Source: Candidatus Aenigmatarchaeota archaeon (GTDB lineage Archaea > Aenigmatarchaeota > Aenigmatarchaeia > DAOWOJ01). From it: a stretch of DNA of 5,348 nt. The translations under genes and the position numbers were made by a program. Below, one piece after another: positions 1 through 5,322 of the stretch. The notes below the pieces were generated by a model that had not been told where the DNA came from, did no database searches, and saw only the letters and a list, made by a program, of their open reading frames with translations. The stretch lies in assembly GCA_030642125.1 (NCBI GenBank), contig DAOWOJ010000036.1, positions 1 to 5,348 of the forward strand. The letters run 5' to 3'. The first letter of the stretch is position 1. Each line of letters opens with the position of its first letter.

Positions 1-6
1 AGATTG

Positions 7-20
7 TTTATAAAATATAA
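7..20 (+). promoter_or_regulatory. TATA-box-like promoter of the HTH-secE-spt5 operon
   Basis: The stretch TTTATAAAATATAA is a good archaeal TATA-box candidate. Its 3' half (AAAATATA, 12-19) is centred about 29 nt before the ATG at 45. Archaeal transcription usually starts about 25 nt downstream of the box, so the mRNA would begin almost at the start codon and be leaderless or nearly so. No Shine-Dalgarno-like sequence is seen before 45, which agrees. The gap has too few bases to recognise operator sites. The surrounding DNA is AT-rich, so the match alone is weak; position is the main support. Confidence 0.5.
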
Positions 21-44
21 AAGAATGTGTTTTTTATTATATGA

Positions 45-767
45 ATGGAAGATAAAGAATTGATAAAAGAATCATTGGGAAAAAAGATAGCTGGTGAGAT
101 AATACTAAGTTCTCATTATGGAAAAACTATAAGAAAATGGAGAAATATCTTTAAAATGTCTCAAAGTGAATTGGCAAAGGGATTAGACATTGTTCCATCT
201 GTTATATCAGATTATGAATCTGAAAGAAGAAAAAATCCTGGTATAAAATTTATTAGCAGGATAATTGAAGTTTTCTTAGATTTTGATGAACATTGTGGTG
301 CTAGAGTTTTGAAAGAATTTTCATTTTTTGAGTCGAGTAGTGAATCAATAAACAATGAAATTTTAGATATAAAAGAGTTTTCTGTTCCAATAAAAGTTGG
401 TGAATTTGTTGAAATAACTAATTCTGATCCTGTTGTTGAAAAAGAATTTTTAGATAAATATATATATGGTTACACTATAATTGATTCTGTTAAGGCGATA
501 ACAGATCTAAAGTTTCAAGAATTTATAAAATTGTATGGAATTACAACAGAAAGGGCTTTAATATTCACTAATATAAGATCTGGTAGGTCTCCTTTAGTAG
601 CAATAAAAGTTACAAATCTAAGACCTGCGATTGTTATATTACATGGACCATCAAAAATTGATGAAATTGCAAAAAGGATAGCAAATGCAGAATCGATTCC
701 AATAACATTGAATAGAATAGACGATATTAATAAAATTATTAAAATTTTAAAAGATAAATTTAACTAG
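45..767 (+). CDS. Archaeal HTH (XRE/Cro-like) predicted transcriptional regulator
   Basis: This 240-residue protein is a predicted DNA-binding regulator acting in the cytoplasm. Residues about 28-66 form a Cro/C1-type helix-turn-helix: IRKWRN, then MSQSELAKGL (helix 2), a short turn, and VPSVISDYESER (recognition helix). The rest has no classical sensor domain that I can name. A conserved-looking C-terminal region (about 138-225) contains YGYTIIDSVKAI, LYGITTERALIFTN, GRSPLVAIKV and AIVILHGP. This layout matches, from memory, the archaeal predicted-regulator family COG1709; its ligand and targets are unknown to me. A different ATG at 41 opens only a 4-codon frame, so 45 is preferred. It heads an operon with secE and spt5 (8-nt gap), so autoregulation or control of that operon is a reasonable but unproven guess. 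There are no membrane segments. Confidence 0.85.
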   Translation: MEDKELIKESLGKKIAGEIILSSHYGKTIRKWRNIFKMSQSELAKGLDIVPSVISDYESERRKNPGIKFISRIIEVFLDFDEHCGARVLKEFSFFESSSESINNEILDIKEFSVPIKVGEFVEITNSDPVVEKEFLDKYIYGYTIIDSVKAITDLKFQEFIKLYGITTERALIFTNIRSGRSPLVAIKVTNLRPAIVILHGPSKIDEIAKRIANAESIPITLNRIDDINKIIKILKDKFN

Positions 768-771
768 GTGA
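766..771 (+). promoter_or_regulatory. Shine-Dalgarno sequence for secE
   Basis: AGGTGA overlaps the TAG stop codon of the upstream regulator and lies 4 nt before the secE ATG at 776. It matches the core of the archaeal Shine-Dalgarno consensus GGAGGTGA. It fixes the secE start, and its overlap with the upstream stop suggests translational coupling or re-initiation. Confidence 0.6.
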
Positions 772-775
772 ATTA

Positions 776-982
776 ATGAAATTAAAGATCCCAAAATTAA
801 AGTTTCCAAATATAAAAAAGATTGTTAAACAATATATTAGAGTATTAAAAATTATGAAAAAACCTGATAAGGATGAATATTTTTTGGTAGCTAAAATAAC
901 TGGCCTAGGAATAATTATCATAGGTGTAATAGGATTTATAATATTTCTTATTTATAATTTAATAATAAGATTGGGTGTATAA
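776..982 (+). CDS. secE: Protein translocase subunit SecE (Sec61 gamma)
   Basis: This 68-residue, single-span membrane protein is the clamp subunit of the SecYE(beta) protein-conducting channel. An amphipathic, basic region (about 13-35) contains the family signature: YIRVLKIMKKPDKDEY is followed by LVAKITGLGI. The transmembrane helix spans about residues 43-63 (LGIIIIGVIGFIIFLIYNLI). Archaeal SecE proteins are usually about 55-75 residues with exactly this single C-terminal helix, so it is full length. The N-terminus has an unusual lysine/proline repeat (KLKIP KLKFP), described separately. It follows the regulator by 8 nt with a good Shine-Dalgarno sequence and precedes spt5 by 2 nt. secE-spt5 pairing is the common archaeal arrangement, as is secE-nusG in bacteria. 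Confidence 0.95.
   Translation: MKLKIPKLKFPNIKKIVKQYIRVLKIMKKPDKDEYFLVAKITGLGIIIIGVIGFIIFLIYNLIIRLGV
779..808 (+). repeat. 15-nt tandem repeat in the secE N-terminus
   Basis: Two consecutive 15-nt units, AAATTAAAGATCCCA (779-793) and AAATTAAAGTTTCCA (794-808), agree at 13 of 15 bases. They encode KLKIP and KLKFP, followed by a decayed NIKK. The repeat extends the basic cytosolic tail ahead of the conserved SecE core. It looks like a small in-frame duplication. Confidence 0.7.
973..977 (+). promoter_or_regulatory. Shine-Dalgarno-like sequence for spt5
   Basis: GGGTG lies inside the last codons of secE, 7 nt before the spt5 ATG at 985. It partly matches GGAGGTGA. It supports 985 as the start, with ribosomes re-initiating after the secE stop 2 nt upstream. 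Confidence 0.4.
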
Positions 983-984
983 AA

Positions 985-1461
985 ATGATATTTACAATTA
1001 GAACAATAGTTGGAAGAGAAAATAACGTAATGAATGACATAAAAGATAAAATAGATGGTAGTAATAATACCATAAAAGCTATTTTACATGCAGAAAAATT
1101 GAGGGGATATTTGTTTCTAGAAGGAGATTTAGAAGAAGTAATAAAAGCTGTTCAAAATGTTCCACATGTTAAAGGAATAATAAGAACACCAGTTAAATTT
1201 GATGAAATAAATAAATTTTTGGTCGAAAGCGAAAAAGAAATCAAATTAGAAAAAGGAGATATAATTGAGGTCATAGGTGGTCCATTTAAAAGAGAGAAAG
1301 GGACTGTTGAGAGGTTTGACGAAATAAAAAGAGAAGTTGATATAAAATTACTTGAAGCTACAATATCAATACCAATAACACTATCGGCTGATCTAGTTAC
1401 TGTGATAGAAAAAATCAAAAAAGAAGATACTGATGATGAAATAGGCAATGATTATATATGA
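985..1461 (+). CDS. spt5: Transcription elongation factor Spt5 (NusG family)
   Basis: This 158-residue protein has the archaeal Spt5 layout: an NGN domain (about 1-85) and one KOW domain (about 88-140). NGN features include the opening strand IFTIRTIVGRE, the central HAEKLRGYLFLEGD (35-48), and VPHVKGIIRTPVKF. The KOW domain has KLEKGDIIEVIGGPFKREKGTV, with the usual G-P-F-K-x-x-x-G turn at about 99-106, then a strand that resembles the IPITL segment of the family. Spt5 (with Spt4) bridges the RNA polymerase clamp and increases processivity; the KOW domain can link polymerase to ribosomes. Archaeal Spt5 is usually about 145-165 residues, so this is complete. A short acidic tail (EDTDDEIGNDY) follows the KOW domain. 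The gene starts 2 nt after secE and shares ATGA with the next gene. No rpl11 gene follows, unlike in many archaea. Confidence 0.95.
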   Translation: MIFTIRTIVGRENNVMNDIKDKIDGSNNTIKAILHAEKLRGYLFLEGDLEEVIKAVQNVPHVKGIIRTPVKFDEINKFLVESEKEIKLEKGDIIEVIGGPFKREKGTVERFDEIKREVDIKLLEATISIPITLSADLVTVIEKIKKEDTDDEIGNDYI

Positions 1462-1613
1462 AAGAATTTGTTGAATTAAAAAATAAATTTAAAATATTGA
1501 ATAGATGCTCATCTGAAATAGGAGTTAAAAACAAAGAAATATTAAAAACAATTAAAAAATTTAAAAATGAAATAAATGAAATGGAAAAAGAAATCAATAT
1601 GATTAAATGTTAA
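1458..1613 (+). CDS. Small all-coiled-coil protein (51 aa), unknown function
   Basis: This 51-residue frame fills the gap between spt5 and the AMMECR1 gene. It starts at the ATG inside ATGA (overlapping the spt5 stop by 4 nt) and ends by overlapping the next start by 7 nt. It begins MKEFVELKNKFKIL and ends KEINMIKC. One uninterrupted heptad register covers the whole protein: positions 7, 14, 21, 28, 35, 42 and 49 are L, L, I, I, F, M, I, and positions 4, 11, 18, 25, 32, 39 and 46 are F, F, S, N, I, I, I. It is rich in lysine and glutamate and has cysteines at 17 and 51. I do not recognise a family. The ATGA junction, the absence of other coding in the gap and the regular heptads argue that it is real. 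Its Shine-Dalgarno signal is weak, which fits translational coupling. Low-complexity AT-rich sequence could mimic a Lys/Ile/Glu coiled coil, so some doubt remains. Confidence 0.65.
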   Translation: MKEFVELKNKFKILNRCSSEIGVKNKEILKTIKKFKNEINEMEKEINMIKC

Positions 1614-2176
1614 TAGAAAATCAAAAAAAAGAGTTATTAAAAATTGCAAGACATTCTATAGAAAATTTTGTTTTAAATAAACAAAATAATGTACCTAGAT
1701 CTAGTCAAAAAGAGCTAAACGAAAAAAGTGGAGTATTCGTTACATTAACTAAATTTGGAGAACTTAGAGGATGTATTGGGTTTCCATATACAGATAAACC
1801 ACTAATTTTAGGAGTTGTTGATGCAGCTCGTTCTGTTTGTATGGATCCAAGATTTTCGCCATTAAAAAAAAATGAATTAAATCAAATAAACATTGAAATA
1901 TCTGTAATGACAAAACCTGAAATAATAAAAGTTAAAGATCCAATAGAATATCAGAAAAAGATAGATATCGGAGTAGATGGGCTGATAATAGAATGTGAAC
2001 AAAATAAAGGACTTTTATTGCCGCAAGTCGCAATAGAACAAAATTGGAATAAAAAAGAATATTTATCAAATCTATGTTATAAAGCAAATCTTAGACAAGA
2101 TGCATGGTTAAATAAGAATTCAAAGATATATAAATTCCAATGTCAGATATTTTCTGAAAAAAATCTTTTATATTAA
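1607..2176 (+). CDS. AMMECR1 domain protein (AmmeMemoRadiSam system protein A-like)
   Basis: This 189-residue soluble protein matches the AMMECR1 family over its whole length. Visible signatures are the hallmark LRGCIGF (53-59, with Cys56), AARSVCMDPRFSPL (73-86), INIEISVMTKPE (94-105), GVDGLIIE (122-129), GLLLPQVA (135-142) and the C-terminal LCYKANL with AW (156-167). The family is found in archaea, bacteria and eukaryotes. In prokaryotes it often occurs with a Memo-like protein and a radical SAM enzyme; its biochemical activity is not settled. Neither partner is in this window. An in-frame TAA lies immediately before the ATG at 1607, so this start is the earliest possible. It is the last gene of the operon, and its 3' end overlaps the opposing gene's 3' end by 9 bp. 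Confidence 0.93.
   Translation: MLIENQKKELLKIARHSIENFVLNKQNNVPRSSQKELNEKSGVFVTLTKFGELRGCIGFPYTDKPLILGVVDAARSVCMDPRFSPLKKNELNQINIEISVMTKPEIIKVKDPIEYQKKIDIGVDGLIIECEQNKGLLLPQVAIEQNWNKKEYLSNLCYKANLRQDAWLNKNSKIYKFQCQIFSEKNLLY
2157..2163 (-). terminator. Oligo-T terminator of the FlaJ-like gene
   Basis: Read on the minus strand, the stop codon ending at 2168 is followed after 4 nt by seven consecutive T residues. Archaeal RNA polymerase terminates at such U-rich tracts without needing a hairpin. It lies inside the last codons of the AMMECR1 gene on the other strand. Confidence 0.5.
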
Positions 2177-4234
2177 TCCTGTCATCATTCCAGTAAATAA
2201 CATTGATGTGAAAAACCATACAAGCGTGTATGATACAAGTGAAATTAGTAAATTTTTTGATATAGTACTTTCTGTTCCTATTAAGTCTTTACCTTTTTGT
2301 AAAGAGTTTATAAACATGCTCATTATAATAGTAATTTCTATTAAATATATTCCAACAGCTAGCTGAAAATGACCAGAAGATATAGGAAGGTCTCCTTGAA
2401 TACCCAAAAAAGACATTCCAGATAATCCTGATTGCATACTAGGAGAAGCTGATTGAGTTATCTCTAAAGCTCCAAAACTTTTACCCATAGATAATATGAT
2501 ATCTAGCATCAAAGACGACATTGTAACAATAACTCCGCATATAACTGGAGTAAGTACCACTATCATGAATCTCATAGAACTAACAGTTTCATTAACGCTT
2601 CCTATTATCTCTCCTTTTACTTCATTCATTCCTTTTAAATAATTTGATATTGACATCATAGTCAAAGAAGTAATTTTTACACCCATTTTTGTTGATTCTA
2701 ATATCAATTTAAACATTGATATTATCAATTTTGATGGATAACGCCAAATTGCTCCCCAGTTTTTATCAAATAAAGATTCTTCAAATGTCATTCCAAGTCC
2801 TGTCATGTTATAAACGATTATTTTAAACATATCTGCTATTTTTGTTCCTTTAATTTTCACAGTAGCTTTTTTTGCAGCTATTTCGATAGGAATATCGCCA
2901 GCTAACTGATTTCCTAGCTGAAATAACGCTTCTGGGAATTCATTTTCCAATTTTTCTATATCATCTCTGATATAAAGTTTCTGGAAATGATCCAAATAAC
3001 AATAAATTATTATAGAGGAACCAATTCCCCATATTATTATAATTGAATATATAGTTTGTGAATGTGAATCAGTAGAAGTAATGAAAAGAAATGCTCCAAT
3101 TGATACAATTAATATGCATATTGAAACTGCTATTGGTAATATAGAAATTTGCTTAGATTTAAATTTAAATTTTCCTTTTGGAGAGATATCTTTGCAAACA
3201 CTGATGTCCGGTTCACTGAATGTTACTGGTCTATGCGTTAAAATTCTTTTCATGTACCAAAATATGAATATCGGTAAAACAACATCATAGAACATAAAAA
3301 TCAATGCAGGACTTAATATATCTGGCATGAATATAACCATAATCGGTATTAATACCAAACACATCAATGGAAGCATAATTCCAATTGTATAAAGTAATGT
3401 ACTCGAAGAACTAAGTTCTTGAGTATAGTATTTCATTCTTTCTCTTGTTCCATTTAAAATTACTTTGATTGATTCGTCTAATATATCAAATTTTTTTGAT
3501 ACAGGAGCATCAACACTAGATCTAATTAAATGTAAACTCTGAGCATATTCTTCATTACCTTTTTCCCATTTTTTAATATATTCGAGAAGTCCGTCGTCCA
3601 AATTATTATATTTTTTCATTTCAACGTCCCAAATGAGTTTCTTGAAATCGTATGACAAAGGACCAGTTAGATTAATTGCAGTGAATAGAACAGCATTTTC
3701 TAATGTAGAACGAATTTTTATTCCAACAACCATGTATAAAATAGATAATACTATTTCTGAAGACGCTTCTATCCTATATGATTTTACTTTTTCTTCTGGA
3801 TAATCAAATATTAAAAATGAAACCAAGAATCCAATAATTAATATTAACGCTGTAATCATTGAATCAAGGCCTAAAAAAATTGATGTGATACTAAAACATA
3901 TCGTAAAAATCAATGCTAATATAGTAAATGCGCATACACCAGAAGCATCAGTGTTCATATAACATACATTAATAGCATCTGTCAATTTTTTGTTCATTCC
4001 CTTAGGTGGTGTTATAGGCAATATCCTTTTGCTATAATCGCATAATTTATCAAACCAAGTTTTTTTTAACTTTTTTTCTTCTTTTAGAAATCTTTTATAT
4101 TCTAAAGTTAACCATTCTAAATTAGATTCTTCTGATGGAAAATCTACATTTTCATATAATTCTAATATTTTATTTAATTTTTCTCTTTCCTCAAATTTCT
4201 TTTTTTTATTTGAGTTGTTCTTTTTTGGCCACAT
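2168..4234 (-). CDS. Tandem T2SS-F domain membrane protein (FlaJ/TadC-like)
   Basis: This 688-residue integral membrane protein is a likely platform component of a type IV pilus-like or archaellum-like machine. It has a lysine/glutamate-rich cytosolic N-terminus (1-95). About nine hydrophobic segments follow, near 100-120, 124-144, 279-303, 306-328, 363-385, 393-414, 552-580, 622-645 and 660-685. Two T2SS-F-like helical domains lie in the large loops: the first about 155-300 (GPLSYDFKKLIWDVEMKKY, then SSVDAPVSKKFDIL), the second about 433-575 (FPEALFQLGNQLAGDIPIE, then STKMGVKITSL and YLKGMNEVKGEI). Archaeal FlaJ has the same two-domain plan but is usually near 550-600 residues. Here the long N-terminus and a C-terminal extension, with a Ser/Gly-rich loop (about 593-620) and two more helices, add length. 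No FlaI/GspE-type ATPase, pilin or prepilin peptidase is adjacent, so its partners and substrate are unknown. A TATA-like element 27 nt upstream supports the start at 4234. Confidence 0.85.
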   Translation of the reverse strand: MWPKKNNSNKKKKFEEREKLNKILELYENVDFPSEESNLEWLTLEYKRFLKEEKKLKKTWFDKLCDYSKRILPITPPKGMNKKLTDAINVCYMNTDASGVCAFTILALIFTICFSITSIFLGLDSMITALILIIGFLVSFLIFDYPEEKVKSYRIEASSEIVLSILYMVVGIKIRSTLENAVLFTAINLTGPLSYDFKKLIWDVEMKKYNNLDDGLLEYIKKWEKGNEEYAQSLHLIRSSVDAPVSKKFDILDESIKVILNGTRERMKYYTQELSSSSTLLYTIGIMLPLMCLVLIPIMVIFMPDILSPALIFMFYDVVLPIFIFWYMKRILTHRPVTFSEPDISVCKDISPKGKFKFKSKQISILPIAVSICILIVSIGAFLFITSTDSHSQTIYSIIIIWGIGSSIIIYCYLDHFQKLYIRDDIEKLENEFPEALFQLGNQLAGDIPIEIAAKKATVKIKGTKIADMFKIIVYNMTGLGMTFEESLFDKNWGAIWRYPSKLIISMFKLILESTKMGVKITSLTMMSISNYLKGMNEVKGEIIGSVNETVSSMRFMIVVLTPVICGVIVTMSSLMLDIILSMGKSFGALEITQSASPSMQSGLSGMSFLGIQGDLPISSGHFQLAVGIYLIEITIIMSMFINSLQKGKDLIGTESTISKNLLISLVSYTLVWFFTSMLFTGMMTGLI
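2253..2258 (+). terminator. Possible oligo-T terminator of the five-gene operon
   Basis: The first run of six T on the plus strand after the AMMECR1 stop lies about 77 nt downstream, antisense to the end of the FlaJ-like gene. If it is used, the operon mRNA carries a tail antisense to the opposing gene. T runs are common in this composition, so support is weak. Confidence 0.25.
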
Positions 4235-4254
4235 TATTTAAGATTCAATTCAAT

Positions 4255-4264
4255 AAAATATATA
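4255..4264. promoter_or_regulatory. Shared divergent TATA-like element (FlaJ-like / MscS)
   Basis: AAAATATATA lies in the 55-bp gap between the two divergent start codons. Its ATATATA core (4258-4264) is centred at 4261, which is 29 nt before the MscS ATG and 27 nt before the FlaJ-like ATG. The core reads almost the same on both strands. Both distances fit leaderless transcription from one TBP site, or two overlapping ones. Neither gene shows a clear Shine-Dalgarno sequence. A second AT-rich stretch (TATAATATATA, 4271-4281) is too close to the MscS start to be its usual TATA box. Confidence 0.5.
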
Positions 4265-4289
4265 CTAAACTATAATATATACAGATATA

Positions 4290-5120
4290 ATGATAGAAGA
4301 AACATATTTAATTTTTAAAATAATTGTTATTATAATAACAACTATTTTAATCTCCAAAATTGTAAATAAAGTACTTTTAGGTTATTTTAAAAAAATAACA
4401 AAACGACTAAAAATTGAAGAAACCGTATATGTCTTCATAAGACGAATTATAATTATCGTAATATATGTTATTGGAATTATCATTATAACAAGCATTATTC
4501 CTGGATTTCAAACGTTTGCAAAATCTCTTGTCGCAGCAAGTGGTGTATTAGGTATTGTAATAGGTTTAGCAGCACAAAAAACAGTGGCAAACTTGATAGC
4601 AGGTATATCAATTGCAATCACTCGACCATTTAGAGTTGGAGATCATGTTACAATTGAAAATGAATATGGAACTGTTGAAGATATAACTCTTAATCAGGTT
4701 GTAGTAAATACATGGGAAAACAAACGATTGATAATTCCAAATTCTGTAATAAGGGATAGAACTATAATTAATTGGAGTATTAAAGATACTTTTGTTTTAT
4801 GGCATATAGATTTTAATGTAGCTTATGATACAAATATAGATCTAGCTAGATCCATAATTATTGATGAAACAAATAAACATGAGAACGTAATGATTGATAA
4901 AGATATAAATGTTTCATTGATAGATCTTGGAGACTTTGCAATGAAACTAAGATTGACATTTTGGGTTTCAGATAGAAATGTTGCATGGAGAACAGGATGT
5001 GATATCATGGAGAATGTAAAAAAAAGATTTGATAAAGAGAATATAGAAATTCCATTTCCATGCAGAACAATTATGTTTAAGGGAAATGATAAAAATAATG
5101 AACAAAATAAAGATATTTAA
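4290..5120 (+). CDS. Small-conductance mechanosensitive channel, MscS family
   Basis: This 276-residue inner-membrane channel would open under membrane tension to release solutes during osmotic downshock. Three membrane segments are visible: about 6-28, 48-70 and the pore-lining TM3 region about 74-106 (LVAASGVLGIVIGLAAQKTV, then NLIAGISIAI). The Gly/Ala-rich packing and the glutamine at the helix break are typical. The MscS beta domain follows at about 114-165: PFRVGDHVTIENEYGTVEDI, then WENKRLIIPNSVI. The alpha/beta C-terminal domain ends with the family motif IPFPCRTI (254-261). Length is close to E. coli MscS (286 residues), so the protein is complete; a short polar tail (KGNDKNNEQNKDI) ends it. 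It is a single-gene unit divergent from the FlaJ-like gene, and nothing suggests a functional link between the two. Confidence 0.93.
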   Translation: MIEETYLIFKIIVIIITTILISKIVNKVLLGYFKKITKRLKIEETVYVFIRRIIIIVIYVIGIIIITSIIPGFQTFAKSLVAASGVLGIVIGLAAQKTVANLIAGISIAITRPFRVGDHVTIENEYGTVEDITLNQVVVNTWENKRLIIPNSVIRDRTIINWSIKDTFVLWHIDFNVAYDTNIDLARSIIIDETNKHENVMIDKDINVSLIDLGDFAMKLRLTFWVSDRNVAWRTGCDIMENVKKRFDKENIEIPFPCRTIMFKGNDKNNEQNKDI

Positions 5121-5127
5121 TTTTTTT
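5121..5127 (+). terminator. Oligo-T terminator of the MscS gene
   Basis: Seven consecutive T residues directly follow the TAA stop codon of the MscS gene. This fits hairpin-independent archaeal termination. Confidence 0.5.
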
Positions 5128-5191
5128 ACATGAAATTGACAAAATTATGCTCTGAGTAGTTACATTATATTTAAGTAAGTTTAATTTATTA

Positions 5192-5249
5192 AAGCATTTA
5201 CCAATATTGAGAATTAAATGCATAGAGCGTTATTGATAAAAAAATGCTT
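5192..5249. repeat. Overlapping short inverted repeats in the 3' intergenic region
   Basis: AAGCATTT (5192-5199) is the reverse complement of AAATGCTT (5242-5249). Within the same stretch GCATTTA (5194-5200) pairs with TAAATGC (5215-5221), and the palindrome CAATATTG (5202-5209) sits in the shorter loop. The two pairings share the left arm, so they are mutually exclusive. No gene is seen in 5128-5322. The repeats may be chance in AT-rich sequence or may mark an operator or RNA structure. Confidence 0.3.
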
Positions 5250-5291
5250 GGTTCATAATTTATTTAAATTTTATTAATTACGTTTATAGAA

Positions 5292-5299
5292 TTTAAATA
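5292..5299 (+). promoter_or_regulatory. TATA-box-like element before the window edge
   Basis: TTTAAATA is centred about 27 nt before an ATG at 5323. This is the same spacing as at the other transcript starts in the window, and it suggests a leaderless plus-strand gene continuing beyond the window. Confidence 0.35.
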
Positions 5300-5322
5300 A
5301 AGATAAGTGTAGCAAAGACATA

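Noticed and set aside
41..55. ATG at 41 opening a 4-codon frame (MNGR) over the regulator start, as a possible regulatory upstream frame
   Set aside because: The predicted transcript begins at about this point, so there is little room for leader translation; likely chance.
1152..1448. 98-codon open frame on the minus strand opposite spt5
   Set aside because: Its protein is Ser/Ile/Phe-rich in the way expected for the complement of an AT-rich lysine-rich gene, and spt5 is unmistakable on the other strand.
1415..1597. 60-codon minus-strand frame opposite the spt5 end and the small coiled-coil gene
   Set aside because: Rich in Phe, Ile, Ser and Asn as a shadow of Lys/Glu/Asn codons. The plus-strand frame has ATGA coupling and a regular heptad pattern, which is better support.
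3081..3290. 69-codon plus-strand frame inside the FlaJ-like gene
   Set aside because: It lies fully within a well-supported membrane protein gene, with no promoter or family resemblance.
4271..4281. TATAATATATA as the TATA box of the MscS gene
   Set aside because: It is only about 9-19 nt before the ATG, which would place the transcript start inside the coding region; the element at 4255-4264 is correctly spaced.
4823..5008. 61-codon minus-strand frame inside the MscS gene
   Set aside because: It is opposite the conserved MscS C-terminal domain and shows no features of its own.
5218..5277. 19-codon frame starting MHRALLIKKC in the 3' intergenic region
   Set aside because: Too short, no Shine-Dalgarno sequence and no hallmark pattern; it overlaps the inverted repeats and is easily chance.
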